64,000 nt of DNA from Epichloe hybrida. Taxonomy: Eukaryota; Ascomycota; Sordariomycetes; Hypocreales; Clavicipitaceae. Location: the NCBI GenBank assembly GCA_019022495.1, contig JAFEKR010000054.1, positions 62,001 through 126,000 on the forward strand, read 5' to 3'. The position numbers and the translations under genes are program-made. Of this stretch, positions 47,996 to 57,780 are shown in pieces. Positions within the stretch are counted from its first letter, which is position 1. Each line of letters opens with the position of its first letter. A model generated the notes under the pieces. That model worked only from the letters and a program-made list of their open reading frames with translations, ran no database searches and was not told the DNA's origin.

Positions 47996-49412
47996 ATTGA
48001 TTTTTATAATTTTTTTAGTATTATTAGCTATAGCCAATGCATTTAATTTATTACAACACATAATTATTACTAGCAATATCTAGCTAGTCAAATAATTAAT
48101 AACTAAATACTTATAGCTATAGTAATAAATAAGCTCTAAGGTTATAAATATAAGAGGCTATAAGGTTAAAGTAAAGTTTATAATAAACTTTATAGCTATA
48201 TTAGTATAAGAGTTATAACTTATAACTATAGTTAAACTTAAATTTATTTAAGTTTTACTTATAGTATAAATTAATATAATTTCTTTTTTCTTTATAATTA
48301 TATTTATTTTATCTCTTTTACTTATGCTTTAAAGCTCTAAGGCAAACTAAATATAACTTATTCTTACTTATCTCTAATTTAATTTATATACTTATTATAA
48401 TTACTAGGTAAGTTTTATATTACTAATTAACGAATTAACCCCTAACTAATGAAATAATAGTATAGCTTATAGTAATAAAAAAATACTACCTCATTAAAAT
48501 ATTAAATAATATAGTAAAAGAGAAAAAAAGTAAAGGAAAAGGAAGTAAAGATAAATCTAACCTAAAGATAATATATAGTTTTTATACTATAAGGGAAAAA
48601 ATACTAAAAAGTAAAGGTAATCTAAATAATAAGATTTATAAGGTAAATAAAAAGAAAAGACAAGAATAAGGTATTAGGCTATAAAATACTAAGCAGGTTT
48701 ACCTTATGCTTAGAAGGGGCCCCCTATATTTATAACCTTAGAGCTTATACCTATTGTAGGTTTTATTTATTACTATAGCTACAAGTATTTAGATATTAAT
48801 TGTTTTACTAGCTAGGTATTGCTAGTAATTATATTAAAAAAAATACGGAGGTCGAAGTCAAAAGTCGTGTCCCCTGCACAAGACCCACTTATAGTAGGTT
48901 ATAGTAGTTCTAAAGAATAAGCGATTTTACACTAAAACCTATACTTTTTAAAAGCTTATAATAAAATATATAGTTAGTACATTTATTTTCTTAAATTTTA
49001 ATTATATATTATTTTACTTTTAATTCAAATATTATCAAAACTAGCTTAATAAGCATTTTTTCCAATATTTCAATTTAATATTAAAGTAAAAGGTAATAAT
49101 ACTTTTAAATAAATTTATATCTTTATATAAATATACCTTTTAAATTCTAAAAAATAATATAATAATTCCTATTAAATAATATAAGTATTTATTTATATAA
49201 TAAAATATTTAGGTAATATTTCTATTAACTAAATACTATATAACTAGCCTTTAAAAAGTAAAGGTTTTAGTGTAAAATTACTTATTCTTTAAAACCACTA
49301 GGACCCTATGATAAGTGGGTCTTGTGTAGGGGACACGACTTTTGACTTCGACCTCCGTAGATGCATTAGCTATAACTAATAACGCAAAAATTTTTCAAAA
49401 ATTAATAAATTA
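47996..49412. mobile_element. TIR element (family G), copy 1, interrupted by a MITE
   Basis: The outer ends are inverted: ATTGATTTTTATAA then CTATAGCCAATGCAT on the left, and ATGCATTAGCTATAAC near 49,362-49,377 on the right. The body resembles the copy at 52,187-53,364, including TGCTTTAAAGCTCTAAGGCA. A 512-bp MITE sits in the right arm (48,846-49,357). Boundaries are good to about 10 bp. No transposase is readable. Confidence 0.65.
48846..49357. mobile_element. Tc1/mariner-like MITE with long TIRs and TA target duplication
   Basis: The 512-bp element has inverted ends CGGAGGTCGAAGTCAAAAGT and a TA dinucleotide on each side (48844-48845, 49358-49359). The TIRs run about 95 bp with few differences and keep GC positions in the outer 50 bp, while the centre is AT-rich. 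Short length and absence of coding sequence indicate a non-autonomous element. The TA duplication fits the Tc1/mariner superfamily. Confidence 0.8.
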
Positions 49413-50060
49413 ATACTAGTTAATAGTATTAAGGATTTGTTATTCTTAAGGGCTAATTAGTGGAAAATAAGGCTTTCAGAATAAAAGACCTAGTATAATT
49501 AGCGAATAGGAAATAAAAGTGAGGCGGACTTGCTGTTTTTGCTTAAAGAGAAAATTATAAGACAAATTCAATGGAATTTCACGTGGCTTTATACGCTAAT
49601 TGCGGCTAGCTAGAGAAGTATCTAGAATTATCTAGCTAATTAGCGTTTGTTAGCATCATGCCAAGACCCACCGTACTATACCTAATTAGGCTAGTCTAGT
49701 CCCTGATAATGTGGTCCATACCCTGCTAGGCTATCTTATAAGGAGATAGGCTAGCCATAATAACTGTACTGCAATTAATCAAGCCTTAGCATGATAGGAT
49801 TAACTACAAACAACTAGAGTGAAGAGGCAATTCACAGGTCCTCCGTGCACGAATACAATGATCGCGATGCTTGATTACCTTGAATGGAAGCAATGTAACC
49901 CTTCCAAAACTCGGCAGCAATTGGGACAGGAAATTACACAAGACGAGCCATTCATGTACCTCAATACTAAAAGAGCTCATAATAGGCGAGGGCAACGCGA
50001 GATTTTACAAACATTTCTGCCCGCATCCTTGACCTATCGCACTCAGTTTCTGCAATTCCC
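49413..50060. other. 3' flank of the dioxygenase gene
   Basis: GC rises from left to right. No gene is supported. A plus-strand open frame from 49,819 runs into the end of the dioxygenase gene on the opposite strand and shows no domain. Confidence 0.45.
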
Positions 50061-51286
50061 TCAGACACCTTCGGCAGTTAGAACCTCGGCCCTTGAAAGG
50101 CTATTGGGATCAAGGTATGGTTTCTCGCCAACACCAACCACACGGTGACCAAATCGCTCTCCAAGTCCTTCATAATCAAAAGTTGCAGTGTGGAAAGTAG
50201 AGCGGTTATCCCAGATAGCTAAAATTCCATTAGCGCCTCACAAATAGAAAAATGCAAATGGGATGTGTGCCACACATACCAAAGTCGTTCTCATTCCTCC
50301 ACTTGAATCGCACTGTGAGGTCGTGATTCTCTACAATAGTACTGTAAAATTTCTCCAATAGCTCGTCTGATTCTTCCAAGTTGAGCTCATTGATACGTTG
50401 CGGGAAAGGGCCGATACTGTAAATGCTCTTCCACCCAGTGACAGGATTCGTCCGCACGACAGGATGAACGGCAGTCAGCTCCTTGCCGATATTCAGCGGG
50501 CTGCCACGAGGTTGATCGTAGATGGAGACCCTTTCTGGATCGGCCGCCGCAACTTTCAAGAACTCCGCTGCAACAAAGGTTGCACTAAGACCCTCAAAGA
50601 ACTTCTGATACGGTTTGGAGAATCGGTCGTAGATCTCGCATCCCGAGGCCCAGAGCGTGTCACCACCAGTCTTAGGAAGCTGGGTTAATCGGAGACAAGT
50701 ATAATCAGCTGGTGCTTGTTCGAACTGAGTGTCTGCATGCCACTGGGCGGCGTCATATCGTCGGCCCAGCTTGTTGCGTTGTTGCTCGTGGGGGTGTATC
50801 TTCTTGCGTGCGAGTGAGCTAAGGGTGCTGACTTGCACATCATCGCAGCCGGTGTCGTTGGCAATTCGGAGCAGCGGGTGGATGTATAGAGTCGAGTCGG
50901 CGGGTTTGCCGCATAGCTCGCCTAATCGGTGTGTGAGTTGCTTCTGCAAGGCATCGGTAAGATTGTGCTGGGCGCGGAAAAAAACAACGCCACGTTGGGA
51001 GACTAGCAGAGCGCATTAATATGTGTCGTTTCAAGATAGGGAATTGTGAACATTTACTTGTGATAGCAAGATCCCGCACTAACTCATCTGCATTTGGAGC
51101 ATTCAAGATGTTGTCGACAATGTTGAGCTTAGCGTATTCACGGCCAATCACTGGGGTTGTTTCTTCATACTCGAATTGGTCCAATGCACCGCTGAGCTTG
51201 AGAGGTGCAGGGTACTGCACCTGTTGATTGTTAGGTGCAAGGTTCAAGGGGAGCGAGTCGCCTGCGATAGGAATCATGGTGATCAA
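50061..51286 (-). CDS. TauD/TfdA-family Fe(II)/2-oxoglutarate-dependent dioxygenase (taurine/sulfonate dioxygenase-like)
   Basis: Exons 51286-51058, 51002-50280 and 50236-50061 (introns 55 and 43 nt) give 375 residues in frame. The start MITMIPIAGD is the first ATG. The family core is complete. The iron-binding triad is in WHADTQFEQ (H165, D167) and STFHTATFDY (H333), and 2-oxoglutarate-binding arginines follow in RFGHRVVG (R345/R349). Fungal relatives include Jlp1-type sulfonate/2-oxoglutarate dioxygenases that release sulfite from taurine and alkyl sulfonates for sulfur supply; other members cleave phenoxyacetates or esters, so the substrate is unproven. No signal peptide, so a cytosolic enzyme. 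The 43-nt second intron is unusually short but needed for frame. The gene is not RIP-mutated although repeats flank it on both sides. Confidence 0.9.
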
Positions 51287-51791
51287 CTACAAAGGTAACG
51301 AAATGTTGTCAGACTACTAGTAGCAAGGCCGCGGATCAGGGAGGAGTACGAATATTTGACGAAGTGGGAGAGGATTCTATGTCCAAATGATACAGAGACT
51401 GAATTTTATAAGATTCAAAGGAAATATACCTAGTTACCTAAATTTAGCAGGGACTCAAAAGTCTGCGAACGCCTCACATTTCAAATCACAGCATACCCTT
51501 AGTGTTAAAGTAAGTAAAGTTAGTTGCAAAAAAGTGGGGCTAGATTAGCTTATTACTAAATTATTATAATAATTATTAATAAAGGTTTTTATATTCATAA
51601 AGCATGCTTAAATATTAATTTATTTGGATTTAAAATAAACAAAACACACTATATTTTATAAAATAAGATACTTTAATTTTAAAACTAATTTAAGAAAAAG
51701 CTTTATAGAGAATATGTTTATTTTCTTATACTAGATATAAATTAATCTTTAAAATACGTTTATTTTAAAGAGTTTTTATTATTACCTTTAG
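51287..51791. promoter_or_regulatory. upstream region of the dioxygenase gene, grading into AT-rich DNA
   Basis: About 250 bp of normal GC upstream of the start codon should hold the promoter. From about 51,540 the sequence is AT-rich and RIP-like, with no recognised element until the solo LTR. Confidence 0.4.
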
Positions 51792-51986
51792 TGTTACGTG
51801 GCGGAGCTAAATGCAGGCGCATATAAGACTAGATTCGGACTCTAGATAGAAAGAATTAACCTTCTTTAGATATCTTACCTTATACCTAATAGTAGCTCTT
51901 ATAGCGAACTTAGTATGACTTTATAATAGCAAATCCATTAGCCCCTCTAACGGATTCGCCTTATATCGTGCTGAAACCTGCATGTA
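51792..51986. repeat. probable solo LTR
   Basis: A 195-bp segment begins TGTTACGTGGCGG and ends ATGTA (ATGCA or similar before RIP). It is flanked by TTTAG on both sides (51787-51791 and 51987-51991). It keeps higher GC than its surroundings and has a TATAAG motif. No partner LTR is in the window. Confidence 0.6.
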
Positions 51987-52186
51987 TTTAGGACTTTAAG
52001 AAGTTGTTAACTTTTAAAGTTAAAGTAAATATTTTATAAGCTTATTTACTATAAAAGCTACTATAAGGCATAATAAGTAAAATTTTAAAATATTCTAGTT
52101 TTTTTAAAGTTAAATAACTTTATAAATATTATATCTATATTTTTATAACTATTTAGCAAATGATTTATAATTACTTAGGTAATGTT

Positions 52187-53364
52187 TATTGATTTTTATT
52201 GATTTTTAATTTTTTTTTACCTCATAGGTTATAGCCAATGCATCTGATTTTTTATAACACAATTACTAGCAATACCTAGCTAGTAAAACAATTAATAACT
52301 AAATATTTAGATCTATAGTAATAAATAAGCTTTAAGGTTATAAATATAAGAGGCTATAAGGTTAGAGTAAAGTTTATAATAAACTTTATAGCTATATTAG
52401 CGTAAGATATAGTTATAATTTCTAACTATAGTTAAACTTAAATTCATTTAAGTTTTGCTTATAGTATAAATTAACGCAATTCCCCCTTTATAACTATGTT
52501 TATTTTATCTCTCTTACTTATGCTTTAAAGCTCTAAGGCAAACTAAACATAACTTATCCTTACTTATCTCTAATTTAATTTAAACCTAATAGACGCACTA
52601 CACCTAAATTACTAGGTAGGTTTTGCGTAACTAATTAACTAATTAACCCTTAACTAATTAGATAATAGTATAGCTAAGGGTAACTAAAAGCTAGGGGTAA
52701 TAACCACTAGGCTATAGAACCTTTAGGATATTTAAAAAGCTAATAAAAATCCTAATAAAAAGGAAATTAAGAAAATTAAAGAAAATATAAAGGAATTTAA
52801 GAAAAGTAAGAATAAGAAAGGGAATAAAAGACTAGAGAAAAAGGCTAGATATTTAGAAAAGATATTAAAAAACATAGAGCTTTAATCATTTAAGCAGTTT
52901 TACCTTGTGCTTAGGAGGGAGGTAATGTTTTATTAGTAATTATATTACGTTAGTTTTGGTGTAAAATGGGGTGTGTTCGCAGGCTTTTAAGAACCCACTG
53001 TAGTTATAAGTACTTTTATGAAGCTTTGAAGCACAAGTGTGCAGAGAGAGATAGAACAAACACAGTCGCAGAGAAAGGGGGAATTGCATTAATTTATGCT
53101 ATAAGCAAAACTTGAACGAATTTAAGTTTAACTATAGGTATAAATTATAACTCTTATATTAATATAGCTATAAAGTTTATTATAAACTTTACTTTAAACT
53201 TATAGCCCCCTATATTTATAACCTCAAGGCTTATTTATTAGTATAGATTTAAGTATTTAGTTATTAATTGTTTACTAGCTAGGTATTACTAGTAATTTTG
53301 TTATGAAAAATCAGATGCATTAGCTATAACCAATGAGGTAAAAAAAAAAAAAAAAAATCAATAA
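52187..53364. mobile_element. TIR element (family G), copy 2, about 1.2 kb
   Basis: Terminal inverted repeats of about 290 bp: the left side runs ATTGATTTTTATTG, then CCTCATAGGTTATAGCCAAT, then GCAATTCCCCCTTT; the right side gives GGGGGAATTGC, then AGCTATAACCAATGAGG, then AAAATCAAT. The centre is not inverted and includes a patch with normal base composition (about 52,960-53,100). No open frame with recognisable transposase is present. Confidence 0.7.
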
Positions 53365-53686
53365 GTACTTTTATAACCAAAGCCTTTCCCTTTCCAAAAT
53401 CTCTATGTCCGTTAATATTACTATTATGCAGAAGCGTAGAGGTTAGAATAGGATATTTATAATAATAAAGCCTTAGAGAAACAGGCTATTTAAAATAATA
53501 AGAAGACTAGCCTTCAGATAGCTATATATATAAAGGTAAACTCTATAGTAAAAGACTATATATATATATATTAGAGTTAGATTTTAAGACCTTTACACAC
53601 TAGCCTAGCTAGTATATTTCTAGTAGTAACTATAAATCTTCGCTATTACTCTATTTATCTAACCTTAAAACATAGAAAGTTATAAC
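53365..53686. other. AT-rich DNA without recognised content
   Basis: About 320 bp between a TIR element and a foldback arm. RIP-like, no gene or named repeat seen. Confidence 0.4.
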
Positions 53687-54086
53687 CAGTATTGTTTGTA
53701 ATTATTATTAGTTAGTGTAGTTACTAACTATACTAACTACAATACAATACAAACACTACAATGTAGTGTTAGGGATAAAAAAAGTGGGGCTTTTTATTAG
53801 CTAAGCTTAATATAAGAATTAAATAAAGGCTAGTTATATAAAAGCTTTTATTATTACCTATTTTATCTAATTAGTTATCTAATTTATAATATTTACTAAT
53901 TTTAAGGATTTTACTATAACTAAGGTTATATAGAATATTATAACTTTTTAATATAATCAGATACATTGGCTATAAAATCAGATGCATTGGCTGCAACCAA
54001 TGACGTAAAAAAAATCAATACTAAATAATTTATTTCACTCATATAACTTTAAAAAAACTTCTTATTATTTTATTTACTATTATTAT
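53687..54086. mobile_element. foldback element left arm with an inserted TIR-end fragment
   Basis: The arm starts near AGTATTGTTTGTAA and follows the left arm of copy B (GTGGGGCTTTTTATTAGC, TAAAAGCTTTTATTATTACC). At about 53,955-54,020 it is interrupted by the end of a family G-like element (GATGCATTGGCTGCAACCAA) and then resumes. It is cut at 54,087 by an LTR. Confidence 0.6.
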
Positions 54087-54296
54087 TGTTACGACACCTG
54101 GGTTAACATTAGGTTAACTACTAGGGGAAGTGGAGCACGTGCAGCAACGCTGCTCTGTGATTAGCTACACCTGTACGCGAGACACGCACGTAACTTATAA
54201 TCCTTTTTCCTATAGCTACATAGCCCTCTAGATAGCTTTATTAATTAACTATTATTATACCTTTAAATTAGACCCTTTATGCACTAGTGTATAACA
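54087..54296 (+). repeat. 5' LTR of the truncated copia-like element
   Basis: 210 bp, starts TGTTACGACACCTGG and ends GTATAACA. The outer 100 bp keep GC; the rest is AT-converted. The right boundary is inferred from the TGTTA/TAACA ends because no second LTR is available. Confidence 0.65.
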
Positions 54297-57200
54297 TTAT
54301 AATAGCCTTAATAGTACTAACACTAATTAGTGATTAAAAAACTATAGATAAGCAAGGAATCACTTAAGAAGAGGCCTTCCTTTAGTTAACTAAGGAAGTG
54401 TACTAAAGGAAGATAGACTCTAAATACTAGATATTAGGCTTCTAAGGAATTTAACTTTTTCTATTATTAAGTTTAGAGCTATTAATAGAGAAATTAATTT
54501 TATTATCTATTATAAGAAAACTAATTAACTAACTAAGAAGTTTATAGCCACATATAATATCTTAAACTAAAGATTAACTTAACCCTTACTAGTTAAAAAA
54601 TCCCTTAGCCTTGCTAGCTAAACCACATAATATAATAACACCTTCTAATAATGAATAAGTATTATTATAGACTATAAAGGGAAAGTAGCTTACTTAATCT
54701 ATAGACCTTAAAAGACCTAATAAGTTTACCTTACCTTAATAACTTTAAAAACACGCCTTAGCTATTATAACTAACTAGGAGAGCTCTAGAGAACTAGATC
54801 CTTAGACTGCTAAAGAATAGGAGCTTAATAACTATATTACCTAGATAATTAATATCTATAAGAGTGGTTAATATAAAGATCTTGCCCTATAGGAGATCTT
54901 CTATAATAATCTTAATAGCTAAACTAAAGAAACACTTAACTAAGCTTTATAACCCTTACTGTGTAAATTATAAGACTACCTCTATAAGAATAGCATTTAT
55001 ATTATTTAAAATTAAAGTAGTAAGATTATTAATTTACTAGTCTAAATCCTTGAAGAAGATATAATATTACTATAGCCTAAAAGCGAAATTACAAAGCAAA
55101 TAGCTATAGGTAAATTTATCTTTATTAATAATCCTACTATTAATAACCCTCTTATTATAAGCCCTTGTATTTATACCTCTCCTTTATATAACTCTTTAAT
55201 TTATAACTTACCTATTAATATCTCTCTTACTATATAACTACCTCTAAGAAAGAATATACCTTAACTATAATTACTACTAATTGCCCTAAAACCACTAGTT
55301 TAACTATAGGTAATCCTAATTATATAAGCCCTAATAATCCTACCTAAAGACTAAATTATAAGAAAGATCCTAGAACTTATAAAGGGATATAAGGATAATA
55401 ACTAATATAGTAAGAAGATATATAACTTTATTATACTAAAAGTTAACCTATTCTAGAATAAGTATAACAGACTAAACCTCCCCTAGGAATACCTATATAA
55501 GGCCCTTCTAATTATGCTCTTAGGTAATACTAAATAGTATTACCTTAATTATCTAGTAAATAAAGGTCTTATATATAAATAAATAGTTAATAATATCTAT
55601 AACTGCTTTAAAACAAAAAGTAACTAATAGTTCTATTGCTAAGAATAGAATAATATAACGCTTAAGAATATTATTACTTAGAATCCTAATAAATCTAAGC
55701 TAGATTATCTTAAAATTTTACTTATAACCCTTAAACGTGTTTATAGAGAACTATTTTCTCTATTAATAGTTAATATAAAGCTTTATTATTAAACCTTAAG
55801 CGCTATCTCTAGTGTTCTAAAATGTAAATAAGCTAAATATAATCACTTACCTAGCTTTAAAGGACTTACTAAAGACCTCCGCAAATTAATCTTTATTACT
55901 AAAGCTAATAAATTAGCTTCTTAATTTAATTAGTAAACTATTAATACTAAACCTAATAATTTAGAAGTAATATTTATAGACTACTACTATAGCTAACTAT
56001 ATTAAAGAGGTTATAGTAAAGGCTATAGCTATTATAACTAAGGCTATAATAGTAGTAAATACTATATCTATAATAAGAATAGTTATTAGTTAATAAACCA
56101 CATAGATAAAGAGTATTAAGAGGTAAGAGAACTTTAGTAAAAGAATAAAAGGTATTAAACGCTACTTATAAAGAGAAAGTTCTAAGCATTTCTTATAGCC
56201 TATAAAGGCTAAGGACCTAAGGAGATAGATAACCTTACTAAAGGAGCATAGGAATTAGCTAAAGCCTTTATTAAATCTAATGTTAATAAAGATAAGGATA
56301 ATAACGCTAAAGAGACCTTTACCTTAAAGTATAATCGCCTAAGTATTATGTAATTCTTCATATTAGGACCCTAACTAGATAATAATAACATTATTATAAC
56401 CTTAAGAGACTAAGCCTTTAAATATACTTACCTTAAGAATAATCCCTTTAATAAAGTAAAGACCTCCTATGTTTTAGAGAAACATTACTTTAAAGAAGTC
56501 TTCTAAGGAATTATACCTAATATAGAAGCTTCTAGTATATTAATAGCTAGGATTAGATAAGTATAAGCTTTACTAAGATTAATGCTATTACTAAAGATTA
56601 AACTAACCCTAGAGAAAGAGATTTATTTTAGTGCTAAATTAGCGATTATAAGAGAATTAGTTAATATACTAACTAAATTAGGTAATATCTCCTTTTATAT
56701 TATTAAAACACACACGCCCTTCCTATTCTCTTTAGATAATATAGATAGATTACGCGTTAAGGTTAATAACCACGTAAATATATTAATCTAAGGCAACAAG
56801 ATCGTTCCTATTATTAGGAAATAGGGATATCTTTAGTGGACTCTAGAAGCTAAAGAAATAGTAGCCTTTTATATATTAGAGATAGAAATTCGTTAATTAT
56901 ATTATTAATTTAGGTATTTATTAGTTTAACGGCTTACAAAGATACTATAATAAGCTAGTTATAATATTAAGACTAAAGCTATTGAATAATTAACTAAAAT
57001 TTACTACTATTACTAAATAAACAGAAAGGCCCTAGGTAGATTTAAGTTTATAGTTAAAGATAATCACAAATTTAACTACAAGATTATTATTAATATTATT
57101 TAGATTAATAGCTAACTAGTTCTTTACGTTATTAATTCTATAACTTTATTTTAAGTAGCCTAATTCCTTAATCTAGATAAGCAGAAAGCCTATAATATTT

Positions 57201-57312
57201 AGAACGCTTTATGTAAATGCTAGATTAATACCTATCTAGGCCCTCTAGATTAGATTATCTATAATGCTAGAAAGAACTTTATATTATTAAAATTTAAGCA
57301 TTATATATACTT
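54297..57312 (+). pseudogene. copia-like gag-pol remnant (gag to integrase)
   Basis: The longest open stretch is 56,582-56,791, part of the protease-to-integrase linker (GNISFYIIKTHTPFLFSLDN then IDRLRVKVNNHVNILI). Just downstream KIVPIIRK and TLEAKEIVAFYILE are readable. The integrase follows from about 56,990 (KICYY zinc-finger remnant, ALGRFKFIVKDN, then YKIIINII and LVLYVINSIT where the catalytic core begins, then INTYLGPLD near 57,225). Sequence ends inside the integrase core at the next LTR. Confidence 0.75.
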
Positions 57313-57780
57313 TGTCAAGCGGAAAACAACACCCCAAAAGACACGATGCTAGCCCACGGTCATAGGTAGCGGTAACGTCTGCTTACGTTAGAAGGGTTAA
57401 TTAACTTAATAGTAGCAATTATAATAATAGCTAAATTAGTCTCTATAGATAGAGATAATTTAGATTAAATAGTCTATTAGATTAGAAGTGACTTTTTAGT
57501 TAAGTTAGGGAAATAATCTTATTAATTTATTTTATTAAGGTAAACATAATGGCAGCTATAGTAGTGCTAGGTATTTAAGTTAAAAATCTAAAGTTAAGTA
57601 TATATAAAGAACCTTAAAAGAATCTAGCTATAGGTAATCTCTTTATAGATTAAATAGTCCCTTTACCTAGATAACTAATATTATTATCCCTTATTATATT
57701 ATTTATCCCTATAATCCCCTATATTCCTTATGCTTATTATTACAAATACACGCGTTTATAGGCGCGCATATTATAGTATA
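57313..57780 (-). repeat. LTR (3' in element sense) of the third gypsy element
   Basis: The left end is precise (TGTCAAGCGG); the right end is estimated from the adjacent pyrimidine tract. The outer 90 bp keep normal GC. Confidence 0.55.

Larger units (their letters stand above)
54087..57312 (+). mobile_element. truncated copia-like LTR retrotransposon
   Basis: The 5' LTR (54087-54296) is followed by a plus-strand internal region that stops abruptly at 57312, where a different LTR begins. About 3.2 kb remain of an expected 5-6 kb. The 3' part of pol and the 3' LTR are absent from the window. Apart from LTR patches the sequence is RIP-degraded. Confidence 0.75.

Noticed and set aside
49819..50148. 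109-codon plus-strand open frame next to and overlapping the dioxygenase 3' end
   Set aside because: Overlaps conserved coding sequence on the opposite strand and shows no family features.
56582..56791. 69-codon open frame in the AT-rich region
   Set aside because: Not a separate gene; it is a surviving stretch of the degraded copia-like polyprotein.
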